DNA of 64,000 bases from Amphiduros pacificus (GCA_949316495.1 OX439000.1:66327070-66391069); one strand, 5' to 3'. Shown: positions 11,746-25,190, counted from the stretch's first letter. Notes: generated from the letters alone by a model not told the origin. Numbers and translations: made by a program.

Positions 11746-12179
11746 ACATTTAACACATGACTATAAGACAATACATTCAAGTTAATTAGTCAATTATTGT
11801 TCAGCCCTTTTCACCTCATCACATTCTCTGTTTATTTGTGGTGGACATGATGTAGAATTATGGCTTTTATTTGAGTGCATGTACCTCAACAAAGTACGTC
11901 ACTAAGTCAATGCATTCTCTGTGATATTATAAACTAAAAATGATTCTAAATCAAAATATCATAACTAATCAAAAAAGATGTAGGTGAGGAAAATTTTAGG
12001 TCAAAGTCATCAAAACTCATCCAAACAAAAACATGAAATCCGATACAAAGTAGGGTCTCATCTATCACTTCATTTTGCTCACTCCCCATATTCAACAGAA
12101 CAATGATCAAAATTATGAGATACATTTCTTCCACAACTTAATATTATGAGTCAGAGTAATGTGAGTAAAATTACTATGG

Positions 12180-13480
12180 GGAAAAGTCCCTGATACCTAT
12201 ACCATTCATCAAAATGAATATTTTAACCACCAGGTTATCATGATTCAGAGTAGTTATTGGGAAGGAGAAATTGGTCTATGAGACAATGTAATGTCCCCAT
12301 TATGTCACAAAATAATGGGACAATAGGACATTACCAAATATTTGTTACTTTTCGATATCATAAGACCCATGATTTTTTCTAGATATCAGAAGTACATGAT
12401 ATTAGTTGAGAGTTATATAATTTTTTTAAAGACATTTGGCATCAATAAAAAGTCACTAGGGGGAAGGACTGTCCTCAGGGCAATACAATATCCAAAACAA
12501 TATGGCACCCACACCATGGGTTTGGATTAATCATAAACAAATTTCAGATAAAAATCATTGATTAGCCAAAGTATTTTGCTATATGTTACAATGGGCACAC
12601 ATATTGGGTAAAGTAATTGGACAAATCTAGTTTAGATAAGACTATGGCACATGTCGCAGTGCCTTGCTAATCCCTGTCAAAGTAACTAAATATTCTTTTC
12701 AAAACTAGTTTTCAAAGTGTTCATGAAACATGCAGTTCATCACTGATACCAATACCATTTGTCAAGCTGCATAACCAACTGAAATTGTCTGCAAAATCCA
12801 CCATAGTCAATAAACAATGCCATGAAAATGTCTTTTTCTTTTCAACTTGTTTACTGAGGGATGACTTCTCACTGAGACATTAAGTTTATCACTGATACCA
12901 GTACTATTCATCAAGATGCATCATCCAACCAAAAGTTACAGCTCCATCCATCACAGTCACTGAGTAATGTCCTTGTCAACAATATTTTGGAGGTGATCAC
13001 TGATTCGTGACTGCAATTTCAAGCATAAATAGATCAGCAAGCCCATACCTATAATCGTACACATTATCACAAAGTTTCTAGCTAAGATGTGTATATTAAC
13101 CAGAATAAAAGGCACAAATCAAAGATTTATATCTTAATGGTGAATAGTCACTGAGGTGTGACTGCTTACTGAAGCATGTCTTTTATCTAAAATAACAATA
13201 ATACCCATCATGTTGTGTTCACTGAGGCATTACTGCTCACTCAAGCATGAATTTTTTCAACAATCCCCTGTGGAAATACACATTTTCGCCATGCTTCAAA
13301 CTTGGATGTTGTTTCGCCAGATTTCAAACTTGGATATTGTGTGATATCAGAGAAAAAAGACACATCTACATTTAATCTGCAAAATTCACTGAAGCATAAT
13401 TTTCATCCTAGTAACTAATACTATTCTGCAAGATATTTTATCCTACCAATAATGATAGGCTAGTGATAGTCACTGAATAT
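12180..13480. repeat. Decayed long-period repeat
   Basis: A motif of the form CACTGATACCAATACCATT followed by a TCAAG-TGCAT phrase recurs in degraded form near 12190, 12737 and 12887 (150 bp apart). Weaker traces occur near 13045, 13190 and 13410, interleaved with CACTGAGG-type phrases (near 12855, 13150, 13220, 13385). It reads as the remains of a tandem or clustered repeat with a period near 150 bp. No coding content was seen. Limits are approximate. Confidence 0.45.
12350..12490. repeat. Diverged dispersed repeat, copy 2
   Basis: Counterpart of 11615-11745, with TTCTAGATATCAGAAGTACA, then GACATTTGGCATC and GACTGTCCTCAGGGCAAT in the same order and similar spacing. A 62-codon open frame over this segment (12342-12530) is not convincing as a gene. 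Confidence 0.55.
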
Positions 13481-13920
13481 AGCTCATGGTTCTAAATGTT
13501 GACAGACAGATGGAACGTGGCATACTAGTCATGCCAACAGCCGTTGCAGGAGAGACAAAAAACAAGCTTATGGAGTTCATACTTATTTAGATGACCAGTT
13601 CTATTGGGAGTGAATTGTGTGCTTAGGAAATATTGTTGCTGCAATGGAAATTAGGTCCAAAATAGATGAGAGATGAGTACATTACAGAGTGATTCATGCA
13701 GTCCTCTCTTGTAACGGAGTGTGAAATTCATCATAAAGTTGCCATGGATGGTTTTGGGTGTGATTGTCACAGCTCAGCAGCACATTGTACTGATGTTAGG
13801 GGATACGATTTTTTTTGCTTGCGGTTGGTGTGCAAAGTTCTGAATTATTCATTGTCTCTTGCTGCCATTCTTGGACTGCCCTTGACGGGAATCATGTGTC
13901 ATGGCCTCAGTCAGCTGGTA
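13481..13920. other. Unassigned sequence with a 103-codon open frame
   Basis: A forward open frame (13696-14007) has ordinary composition but no signal peptide, domain or splice context that I recognise. Its 3' part overlaps a local imperfect duplication (13922-14031), which argues against a conserved protein. Confidence 0.3.
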
Positions 13921-13921
13921 G

Positions 13922-14031
13922 CCATGTTGTCATCCTGCACCAAATGGATTAATGATTTCTCATTGGTTGGTTGCATCCATGTTGTCATTTTGTACCTCTG
14001 GGATTAGTGGCTTCTTATTGGCTAACAGGGC
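13922..14031. repeat. Imperfect 55-bp tandem duplication
   Basis: CCATGTTGTCAT starts at 13922 and again at 13977. Both copies continue into GGATTA and CTCATTGG or CTTATTGG. The repeated ATTGG is an inverted CCAAT pentamer, but no promoter context was seen, so no regulatory role is claimed. Confidence 0.6.
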
Positions 14032-17000
14032 AGACTATGATAGTCCCTGTGCTCCCTTCCTGACTAATGTGTCATTCTCTACTAGGATATGCACTCAAAC
14101 AGCCTCCAGTGTCAGCAACAGGGTCATAATCACTTAAATGCTGACAACAGAAAGTGAGAAAACTTTTCCAATTTCCCACAAAGCTGTTTGATGAGACTTG
14201 ACAAGGTTAAGATTCATGCAAAGAAATTCAAATTTCCTAAGTTATAAAAACTCTCTAAGAACTCTGATCTTCTCTTGCAAACAAAGTTCCAAAAAGGTAT
14301 TCATAGCATTAAATTATCAATTGATAATACATTGATTCATATAATTCAATCCTACCTCAAGAAATTGAACATTAAACTCATCAGATATTTGAGAAAAATA
14401 GTTTGTATTCATAGCCACAAGAATTTATTAAAAAATAATTCCCCAACATGAATGAATGATGAAGATGTGATGCATTTGTCCTGTACCTGAGTGGGAGGGC
14501 TTTCACAATAATGTGTGTTCTTTGACTTTGAATGTCACAAATACAGTTTATCTTCCTAGAAAGGCCACTACGTCTACAAAGGTCACACCAAGGGCACAAT
14601 CAATTTCCATTACTGCATGCAACTCCTATTTGAAATGGGAAATGTTTGTACTTGAAAAGTTCTGAGTTTAAATTATATATAATATAAAATGTGGTACACC
14701 AAAGTACAGATCAATTTATTTTTTTTATGCATTCAGGAAAGCTCAATTTTTGCTTTCTTACAGAAGGGTCTAAAACAATTGTATAACAAAAACAATCACT
14801 TTAAACAAAAGCTCTCAACGAGATGTGAGTTTACCCATAGAAATGTGAGGTAAGAAGTTTGATGTTATATGCTACATGATATCTCACTTGATGATTAGGC
14901 CTCCATTTTCTCAGGGAAGGAACAAGGCAGCAGGTGTTCCCTTTGTGCGAGTCTTTCCTGAGGAAACTGTAGGGAAGTGTCAAAATAGACACTACATCAT
15001 CTTTATACATGCTGAGATTAACCATATAACTCTCAACAATTTGACATCTTTTGTTTTTTTGTTTTGCTATATATAACCGACCCTCAATTCAAGAGTTTTC
15101 ACCTCTGTCATTTTTTACAGTATTGGGCAGGGGGTCACTACATCAGGAAGATTAAATCAAGAGATCTTTCATTTTCCTGAATGCCTTCCTCAGACATAAT
15201 CCTTGCTCATGATTTACTGATAAGAGACATCAGACGTGAATAATGAAAAGTTTAGGGAAGGAAATATGCTGTTTATTAATTTCAGCACTTTTTTCTTTAC
15301 AGTAATAATATACTATTTATCATATTATATTATAAGGATATTTACCCTGTTATTTACTGATGTTTCTCTTGCTGTATTTTTTTCTAAGTCCATAAAATAT
15401 GAGTATCCATTTTATCTTTAGATGATTCCCTGATTTCAAAGGACAGGTTTCAATTTCCATTTTGATGTTATTAAATTTCCATAAAGACATAAATGAGATA
15501 TTTAGTTTCTGGATATGAAGACAAAACTTTTAAGTGTGTAAGAAGAACTTGTTTTCTTCAATTACTGTCTACAGATATTTATTTCCAACTGAAAATGGTT
15601 GATGAAATATACTACTGCCCATCAAACAAATGAGTTACTGGTTTGAATTAATCTTAAGAGATGTAATTCAAGATTAATGTGTATGATATCAATTAAGGCT
15701 TCCTTCGTAACCTGATACCCTATCAAACTGTTCTATTAAGGTCTATTAAATCATTCAGTGTTTGTCTTACATTTTATTCTGAGCTTATTTGCTTCTGTGG
15801 AATAGGTATGGATAAATGATCATTAGTCATTACAACTGTCCTTATATCCTGCTATGAGCAGTAACCAATATATCTTTTAAACTAAGATTCATTGCAGGTT
15901 ATCACAGTGAATATAGTGGAAAACTATGAAAAAAAATTTGGTCATTCAAGTACATTGGCACTCCAAAATAGACTTGGTTGTAAATTGATTGTGGATTTGT
16001 CTATATGTATATCTATTGGGGGTTCATACCTATATTGATATTCAAGAGTATATATCAAATCTGGGTTTATAACAGCCAATCTCATATCACATTTGATAGT
16101 TTTGAATAGCAGAATGAACTGGTGGAAATATTTGATTATTTCAAACAAAATGTCTTTGACGTTTGATTCCTTTCAGAAGCTGAAGACATGATGCTTTTGG
16201 AAGCAAGGCTTTTGCTGGGCTGACATAGGTTACTTTAATTGCGTAAATAAACAACGGAAGAACATGCAAGATGACAGCATGTCACAAAATGAACATGGCA
16301 AATTAATATTGGTTGGTTTGGGACTAATATCATGTAGATATCATGGATCAGATATAATATAAAAGCAAATCATGATAAGTAAGATGCCAATCACTATACT
16401 TGGAGATTTTCAGAACCACATCATATGTAACATTGTAAAATATATTTTATTATTATCCCATTCTGTGTTGAAAGTGATATTGTAATGTTTTTTAAAAATT
16501 GTGAACATATTTTAAATGATTTAGTTGAGTATCTTGATATCTTTATGTGTCTGAAATGGTTCATTTGTTGTGTTTTGAGAGAGAAACATTATGCAAAACT
16601 ATGACAAATCATTCTTTGACAAGTAAATATAAGCATGACCACTTTAAATCAAATGAATATCATGATTTAATAACAAACACAATGACAGCGACAGGATCTG
16701 GGTCAATAATTTAACTTATCTGAATGTGTGTAATTCAGATACAAATCAACACTAGAAACAGGTGCGGTTAAAATTTATAAATTTCAAAACAATTAATCAT
16801 TAATACTAAAATAACATAGTTTTGGGGTTGTTTTTTCTGTTGGCTCAAGTATGCCATCTAAATCTCCTAATTTCCTTTTTAAAAAGAGTGGAGAAACTGA
16901 ATGTCCAGCTGGATACAGGATTTTCAAGATGCTGGCACTGGCAAAAGCACTCTGGGGCCTTCAGAGAAATAATATTGAGTTTTTAGAAACAAATTTACAC

Positions 17001-20000
17001 TTTCCTTAACCATTGTAATGAAGCAATGGATGTCTCAAATCCAAAGGAGATATGAACTGTGCTGATAACATTTCATCATATTGACCTAAAAAGCAGATTT
17101 AAAATAAACTGAAATCAATTTTGATCTGAGCAATCTTTCTGCTTTCATTTATTAGCTATCAACTGATGGGAGAGTAATAAAACTTTTTATATTTTGTTGT
17201 TCTGGATTTTTGGCTTAACATCCGTTGCAATTCAATTGTGATTCCCTCAATTTTTTTCATGTGAAATGGCAATTTTGTTAAGCTGTGTGCTCATGTTACG
17301 TCACAGGATATCACAAAGCTTATTGCTTCCTAAATGGTATTCAACAATTTTTGTAATCATTCCTCTGTAAATCTATTTAATACAAGTCTGAAATGAAACT
17401 ACTGCATGTGATCACTGGCATTACATCTGGTTTGCAATTGTCAGATTATTTTGAATATTATTTCAAAAGGTTTATTCATGTAAACTTCCAACAAAATATG
17501 TACACTTTTCAATTAAGTTTTGTGATGTGAGAAAATTGTGTATTTATATCACTCACTGACCGGTTTTTCATTTTCAACGAATGCCAAAAATGTCAAAATT
17601 TAAATTTAAATTCAAAATGCATTTACATTTGTAGTATTGTATCAATTAGTTTGGATTCCCAATATATAATCTTTCTGGTTGTAAATAACATGGCAACAGG
17701 GTAAATATTTACAGCAGGAAACGGTACAGACTCCTGAGAAGCTTTGACATCTGAGACTAATTTCTTTTCTATGGATTACAATTGTTTCTATTACCAAAAT
17801 TAACTGAATCTATTAACTGAGTCTATGGAGATTCATGCTGTTTTAATCAACTTTACATGAGAACAGATTTAAGAGACAAGCAACTTGCTATTATCAACAA
17901 GCAAACCCAACACTTGACCCCACTTTTAAACCTGTTGAAATGCTACATTGATCACCAAGTATTATCTCAATAGTTTTATTTGTTCATTTCCACCAATGAT
18001 TAAAATAATTGTATGCCACAATGCAAAAAAAATCCAAATTCATAAAGGAACATCAAGAGAGGGATGTTTGTGGAGTGTCGGATATGGAGATGCTTTTTCC
18101 GTGGCTTGCTAACTAGTTGCTGATGTATGGACAAAGATGCAACCAACTAGGAACAGGTGATCACACTCCCAAGCTTAATTTAACAATTCTCAGTGATTCT
18201 CTTTCCTGAAAGAGAAAAAAATCTCATCTTGCCTCTAGACCAAGTAAATCATTGAGGATCTGCAATTTTATTCACTGACTTAAGAGAGATGGAAGGAACT
18301 AGCCTAACGAACCTTAAGCAATGCAAAATGAGAAATGATAATGGGCTGATAATTGAATTTCGCAAACACAAGACCAAGAAAAAAATAATCAATTCATGAA
18401 AACAATATTTTTTTTAAAGAAGAAATATATCAATTTGTTAGAAGAGATTGAGTTCAAAATGATACTGCTCATCCAAAGCATGCTATGACATGAAGGTAGA
18501 GATGCAGTCGGTGAAGAGTTACAGACTCAAGAATGAGGAAACCCCAGGTGTTACCCAGGTCAGGCATATTTGCATTATTAGATTTATTAGGGCTTGATAA
18601 TTCAAAGCCAGCTCAAATATATCACTGGGTTGGTGCAATAACATTCCATTAATAAAGATGAAGCATGTGGATTTTATGACTTGATTTTCCTCGGTACAAT
18701 GCAGATGTGAACTGATATGTCAACACCATAGATTTCCTCAATTAAAGCATCATACTCTATAAATTATCTCGAATATCATGATCACAATATCAATTACAAC
18801 CTCTTTAGGCAAAATAGAAGTTGTTGGAACCATAAATAGACTAGTTAACAAGTTTTGGTTACAATGTTTCTTTGGGAGACTTAATGAAACAAGAGCTATT
18901 GTTGAAAGTGTAATGCATATCAAACATCATTTTATTATTATTGTCATCTTTAACCTGAATCAAATAAATTTTCTAAGAAATCGTTTTCAATCTTTTCTAT
19001 CTTGATGAAAATTAATATTTTCTTTATTCATTACAATCAATCTCTGAATATTGGAGTTAATATTTTCTTTATTATTATTGCTATAAATCTTAAATAATGT
19101 GTGTAGTCCATGCTTCATTCAAACATTCAAGGGAAATAAAAATAGGCAATAAGAACAGAAGCTAACAAAGACAATTGTCATATATGTAAACACAAGAATG
19201 AAAACTTAAGGTTATACATAAATTCTGTATCTATTTCCAGAATGCCTGATATCCAATACATATCAATGCATTTCAGTCTGTCAGAAATTCAACATTTCTC
19301 ATACATAGCATTCCTTTAATATCAATATTAAAAAAATAAAATAATGCATTTTTTCATTTTTTAGTATCTATATATCAAAAGTGAACATTGTATAGTGTAA
19401 TGAGCCTGGATGTGTGTATTAGTAGTAGAATGCCTGAGGATGTGCAATTTGTGAGCTCATAGCTGACCACTTCCTTCAAACTCCTATTCCAGTCAGCACA
19501 TTCAAGGACCTGATGGGTTTTGTCTGGTACGTGATGGGTACAAAGAAGACGCCTGAGTCTTTTTCTTCTTAAATACACAGTATTACAGGGACTGTCTATT
19601 GCAGCTGAGTGTTATGCCTGCGATACAATGAGAGGTACTGTATAGGATACCCTTCACTGGCAGCCTTATTCTGCTCTAAGACGTGTGACTAAAAAGCCTA
19701 AAAAACCGTGGCGCTAAATGTGTTGAGGCTGTAATCAGGCAAGGATTGTCAAGGAAAAGCTGTGAGGTGGTGGTAAAATTGTCAGCTTAATCAAACACAG
19801 ACTTGTACGAAAATTAGATTTACAGGAAAGGGGCTACAACAGCACCATCGTACGCACATTGTGTGGGACATAGCCAACTGCAAGCAAGCATTGTCACTGC
19901 AACGGTGCCACATTAGCGCATAGGGTGCTGTGTTATTAGACAAGGTGCCCACGACAATGGCAGCAGTGACATCTACACGAGTCCCATAACCCTAATATAT

Positions 20001-21540
20001 CACCCCATTCATTACCACAACCTATCACACTTCAACAGTCTTGTCTTGCTGGGCCAATCTCAGAGACAACTGTACAACTTTGTCCATTTCCTGTGTGTCT
20101 TTACACTTGCTCATTTAGTGCTAATTTATCTGATGTAATCAGGGTCTAAATTTCATTTCAGAATGGCAAATCTCATCAGGGTAATGCACTTTCCTTGAAT
20201 AGAAATAATATATGCCTGTCAAATAATAATATTTAATGAATTATTTTACATTATCAAGGGGAAGTGGTACATTTCTGTCCCAGAACTTGCAGAAGCCCAC
20301 TTTCAAATTTCAAAATATTTTGATCCAGTTTTCACTTTAAATTAAGGTTGAGTGGCTTGTGTAATATCCCTTTTCATCTGCTGTCAGTCCTGTGAGGAAT
20401 TAAGTCGGTGGGTATTAACAAAGAGAAACGTGGATGATTAATGACAAAGTAGACCACAATTTAAGCCATGCAAACAGTGCTCACAAAAGTGATGCCTCGC
20501 ATAAAACAAGGTCACCGACTTTCAATTTATATATGTACGATACATAAAGAAAAATTGTCTAAACTACCCCAGCACTTAAACTGATAATCCATACAATAAT
20601 CAGCTTGTACATTTTGTAATAGATAATCCACTAAGATGCACTGTGAGAGAGCAGGCCATCAAAGTGTGTATTTCATATTGGTGATATGTTGACGTGGTCG
20701 GGAGAGGGAGTGGCATACGTTTGTGCGACTTAACGACTCCAGCCTAATGCTAGGTTAGTAAGGGTCAATCTTTCATCTGAAAGACTTAAAGCTACTCTGT
20801 GTCCATGCTGATGGAATCCAAGTCTGGGATAAAAATTGCTACAGTTTAGTAGGAATCTCTATTTGGGATGATAAAGCATGGTGGATGCAGCCAATCAATG
20901 GCCATGTAACAACACAAACAAAAGGGTCGGACATGAATAAGGAGGATTTCTCCTTATTTGATGCGAGTTTAATTTCAGGGAAATAAAGTACACACCTATA
21001 ATACACAGCTTTATTGCTGAGGCAAAATATGAATGGCCACTTAATTGAAATAACAAATCAAAGAATTTGTTTTCAAAGAAAGTAGTAGACTTTAAAGTAT
21101 TAAGCAGTAATCCTGCAATGGAATTATTGAGAGAATATGCACAAATGAAAAAATAACATATTTCACATTTATCATTGAGTAGTAAGATAACTGTCTCCAG
21201 CACAAAGAAGTTGTAATATCTTACTGTAAATGAAATAGGTTTATAACATAATACAAAATGTTTTTGTTGACAGACAAGTCAATACACATACATACAGAGC
21301 TCAAATCCACAGAGCTCAAATCCACAGATCAAATAAAAATGAAACCAACAATTACATTTATGAATTAGGATCTTTACTTTCTTCAAAACAAGACTGCTTG
21401 TCTTCACAATGAACCCAGCACCCTTATAAAGTATACAGCCCATCCTCCATTACCAACAGCAGTTAATCACATGATCTTGCTTTGCCCTCAATATTCAGAA
21501 GTAGGTCAGTAGATCAGTCCTCTGTGATTTGGGAACCTAC
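14032..21540. other. Long gene-free AT-rich stretch
   Basis: About 7.5 kb with only short open frames (75 codons or fewer in most of it, 102 codons at 20895-21203 on the minus strand) and no convincing exon. A somewhat GC-richer patch lies at about 19640-20060. A 15-bp direct duplication of AGAGCTCAAATCCAC lies near 21297-21326. An octamer-like ATTTGCAT near 18570 is isolated. I saw no tRNA-like boxes or strong inverted repeats. Confidence 0.5.
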
Positions 21541-21544
21541 AGCA

Positions 21545-21911
21545 TATTTGTAACTAAAATAATGCAAAGATATGGCAAAAATAGTGACATTTTGAAGCCT
21601 GTGACCTTGAAAACAAGGAATGGTCAAGGTCATGTTTGAGAGTATTGATTGTGGGCCATCATGATGTGACTGTGTGGTAAGAAATCTTGAGTATGGAACT
21701 AAAATAGGTAATGGCATATAACACAATGTCAAAGTGGTTGGTCACAATTTGAAGCCTTTGAACTTGAAAAATAAGTCAAGGTCATAATTAAGGTCCTCCT
21801 ATTTAGCCTGTTTCTGAAATAGCTGATAAGATATAGCAAAATGATGAAGTTTTTGTTGACAGATGCACACATGGACACACAAACACATGGACAAAGCCTG
21901 ATACCATAACT
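21545..21911. repeat. Old dispersed repeat with about 155-bp internal repetition
   Basis: TTTGAAGCCTGTGACCTTGA (about 21591) and TTTGAAGCCTTTGAACTTGA (about 21749) are 158 bp apart. Each is followed by a GTCAAGGTCAT phrase and preceded by AACTAAAATA. A third partial repeat has GATATAGCAAAATGATG near 21830. The block ends in TTTTTGTTGACAGATGCACA and short ACACATGGA-like strings. Blocks of this style are common in molluscan genomes in my recollection, which is an unverified family assignment. Array E begins directly after it. Confidence 0.55.
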
Positions 21912-23813
21912 GGATGGACCTATCCTGGCCTGGTGGTGGTACTATATTGGATGGATGGACCTATCCTGGCCTGGTGGTGGTCCTAGATGGATGGATGGAC
22001 CTATCCTGGCCTGGTGGTGGTCCTAGATGGATGGATGGACCTATCCTGGCCTGGTGGTGGTCCTAGATGGATGGATGGACCTATCCTGGCCTGGGGGTGG
22101 TCCTAGATGGATGGATGGACCTATCCTGGCCTGGTGGTGGTCCTAGATGGATGGATGGACCTATCCTGGCCTGGTGGTGGTCCTAGATGGATGGATGGAC
22201 CTATCCTGGCCTGGTGGTGGTCCTGGATGGATGGATGGACCTATCCTGACCTGATGGTGGTCCTGGATGGATGGACCTATCCTGGCCTGGTGGTAGTCCT
22301 GGATGGATGGATGGACCTATCCTGGCCTGGTGGTGGTCCTGGATGGATGGACCTATCCTGGCCTGATGGTGGTCCTGGATGGATGGACCTATCCTGGCCT
22401 GGTGGAAGTCCTAGATGGATGGACCTATCCTGGCCTGGTGGTGGTCCTAGATGGATGGATGGACCTATCCTGGCCTGGTGGTGGTACTATATTGGATGGA
22501 TGGACCTATCCTGGCCTGGTGGTAGTCCTAGATGGATGGACCTATCCTGGCCTGGTGGTGGTCCTAGATGGATGGACCTATCCTGGCCTGGGGGTAGTCC
22601 TAGATGGATGGTTGGACCTATCCTGGCCTGGGGGTAGTCCTAGATGGTTGGACCTATCCTGGCCTGGTGGTGATTCTAGATGGATGGATGGACCTATCCT
22701 GGCCTGGTGGTGGTCTCTAGATGGATGGACCTATCCTGGCCTGGTGGTGGTTCTAGATGGATGGATGGACCTATCCTGGCCTGGGGGTAGTCCTAGATGG
22801 TTGGACCTATCCTGGCCTGGTGGTGGTCCTAGATGGATGGATGGACCTATCCTGGCCTGGTGGTGGTCCTAGATAGATGGACCTATCCTGGCCTGGGGGT
22901 AGTCCTAGATGGATGGATGGGCCTATCCTGGCCTGATGGTGGTCCTGGATGGATGGTTGGACCTATCCTGGCCTGGTGGTGGTCCTAGATGGATGGATGG
23001 ACCTATCCTGGCCTGATGGTGGTCCTGGATGGATGGTTGGACCTATCCTGGCCTGGTGGTGGTCCTAGATGGATGGATGGACCTATCCTGGCCTGATGGT
23101 GGTCCTAGATAGATGGACCTATCCTGGCCTGGGGGTAGTCCTAGATGGTTGGACCTATCCTGGCCTGGTGGTAGTCCTGGATGGATGGATGGATCTATCC
23201 TGGCCTGGTGGTGGTCCTAGATGGATGGATGGACCTATCCTGGCCTGGTGGTGGTCCTAGATGGATGGATGGACCTATCCTGGCCTGGTGGTGGTCCTAG
23301 ATGGATGGATGGACGTTTCCTGGCCTGATGGTGGTCCTGGATGGATGGATGGACCTATCCTGGCCTGGTGGTGGTACTATATTGGATGGATGGACCTATC
23401 CTGGCCTGGTGGTGGTCCTAGATGGATGGACCTATCCTGGCCTGGTGGTAGTCCTGGATGGATGGATGGACCTATCCTGACCTGATGGTGGTCCTAGATG
23501 GATGGACCTATCCTGGCCTGATGGTGGTCCTGGATAGATGGATGGACCTATCCTGGCCTGGTGGTAGTCCTAGATGGATGGATCTATCCTGGCCTGGTGG
23601 TGGTCCTAGATGGATGGACCTATCCTGGCCTGGTGATGGTCCTGGATGGAGGGATGGACCTATCCTGGCCTGGTGGTGGTCCTAGATGGATGGACCTATC
23701 CTGGCCTGATGGTGGTCCTGGATAGATGGATGGACCTATCCTGGCCTGATGGTGGTCCTGGATGGATGGACCTATCCTGGCCTGGTGGTGGTCCTAGATG
23801 GATGGATGGACCT
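21912..23813. repeat. 36/40-bp tandem repeat (array E)
   Basis: About 50 copies of a unit GGACCTATCCTGGCCTGG followed by TGGTGGTCCTAGAT and two or three GATG tetramers. Unit length switches between 36 and 40 bp according to the number of GATG copies, with a few longer variants holding GTACTATATTGGATGG (about 21940, 22485, 23370). The plus strand is G-rich (GGTGGTGG). Frames shift between unit types, so the apparent WMDLSWPGG and GWTYPGLVVVL proteins are repeat artefacts. The last unit breaks off at the start of unique sequence, GGACCTTGTAGAG. Confidence 0.96.
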
Positions 23814-24470
23814 TGTAGAGAGTTCAATTTACAATGTGCAGGTGGGCAGTGAGCAGTTGATAGAGTAATCCTGCCCCTGTGGTAAAATGTGGCATCTGTA
23901 TTTTCCTGTAGACCACTCATGTCTATAAATAGTGTTTTTCTGTGAGCTGCCATTCAGTAAACAAGATGATTTGTCCCAAAGCAACAACTAGTCTGAATAA
24001 TGTGATTATAAAAACCTATTTTTCTGAGCTGACCATTTCATTGTAGTATCAAGTTATATGTCTTGGCCATCTAAAATATATCTTTATATCTCATAAGATC
24101 TTTTTCATAAGAAAATCACACATACATTTTATTTTGCAATGTTTGGCTCAGAATACTCAGAGGAATAGTCATATTCAGTGAACAATGAAATGCAATATTT
24201 CTGATTGGTTGCCTCTCACTGACCCAGGTAATACAACATCTTTCCGGCCTTGACCATGGGTCATCCAAGCCATGATGATACATTGCACTATAAATGTGGC
24301 AGCCAAAAGCAGCATTATTTCAAACCTAATACATGTATCTGAGGATATATTTTTTTTTAATTGCTAGGAAATCTCATATAACTGTCATTTATATTTTGCA
24401 CAAGGATTTAATGCATGCATGTTACAGAAAGTGGGTCATTCCTGCTCAACATGTAATACTTACTATTCTT
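23814..24470. other. Spacer between arrays E and F
   Basis: Unique sequence. A weak promoter-like grouping (GATTGG near 24202 and TATAAA near 24290) has no gene behind it. No other feature was supported. Confidence 0.45.
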
Positions 24471-24850
24471 TACCAAGTCTATGACCAAGTCTATGACCAA
24501 GTCTATGACCAAGTCTATGACCAAGTCTATGACCAAGTCTATGACCAAGTCTATGACCAAGTCTATGATCAAGTCTATGACCAAGTCTATGACCAAGTCT
24601 ATGATCAAGTCTATGACCAAGTCTATGACCAAGTCTATGACCAAGTCTATGACCAAGTCTATGACCAAGTCTATGACCAAGTCTATGACCAAGTCTATGA
24701 CCAAGTCTATGACCAAGTCTATGACCAAGTCTATGACCAAGTCTATGACCAAGTCTATGACCAAGTCTATGACCAAGTCTATGATCAAGTCTATGAACAA
24801 GTCTATGACCAAGTCTATGACCAAGTCTATGACCAAGTCTATGACCAAGG
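24471..24850. repeat. 12-bp tandem repeat (array F)
   Basis: About 31.7 copies of TATGACCAAGTC in an unbroken 12-bp register. Only a few substitutions occur (GATCAAG four times, GAACAAG once). Because 12 is a multiple of 3 and the unit lacks stops in most frames, long open frames appear on both strands (YDQV, MTKS, VIDL, GHRL repeats). The 211-codon forward frame 24333-24968 consists mainly of YDQV tetrads, with unremarkable ends. Several frames are open equally, so there is no reason to favour one as coding. Confidence 0.95.
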
Positions 24851-25055
24851 CTATGCCAGGTTAACAATCACTAACTTAATTCCATACATAGCATATCTAG
24901 CCTTGGTGATGAATATATGTTCAAGTATATTTTTAGAATGGAAAGTTTTAGATATTTCACAATCCTGAGTTCACACAAATTAAAAGGGGTGTCGGAATTT
25001 GCTGATATTTTCAGTGAATGTTTTATGCTGCTCTTCCTCTCAGAGTGAGTTTCCC

Positions 25056-25190
25056 ATGGCAACTCCTATAAAGTATCTTTTCGTAACTTTGTTGTTGGGC
25101 TTTCATTACACAATTGATTGCATATATGCAGAGGGAAATCTGCCTGAGTCTTCATCTCACAGTCTGAACTCTTCTATCTCAAGGGCATGA
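25056..25190 (+). CDS. Candidate small secreted peptide or signal-peptide exon
   Basis: ATG at 25056 (context CCCATGG, with G at +4) opens 44 codons ending at TGA 25188-25190. The N-terminus MATPIKYLFVTLLLGF is short and basic, then hydrophobic, and a small-residue site (IYA-EG) near residue 25 would suit signal peptidase. The remainder is a short Ser-rich tail. A pyrimidine-rich stretch ending in TCTCAG lies just upstream (25036-25043) and could be a 3' splice site for a 5'-UTR intron. AATAAA follows at 25211-25216. I do not recognise a family, and a 44-codon frame with a hydrophobic start can arise by chance. Confidence 0.25.
   Translation: MATPIKYLFVTLLLGFHYTIDCIYAEGNLPESSSHSLNSSISRA

Noticed and set aside
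22107-22872. Forward open frames of 176 and 189 codons with WMDLSWPGG repeats
   Set aside because: Units of 36 and 40 bp shift the frame repeatedly. The frames are artefacts of array E.
24195-24300. A promoter with an inverted CCAAT box and TATAAA
   Set aside because: Both motifs are common in AT-rich DNA, and no gene follows before the 12-bp array.
24333-24968. A 211-codon YDQV repeat protein
   Set aside because: Other frames on both strands are equally open across the 12-bp array, and the non-repeat ends show no protein-like features. It is kept only as a finding about false gene models.
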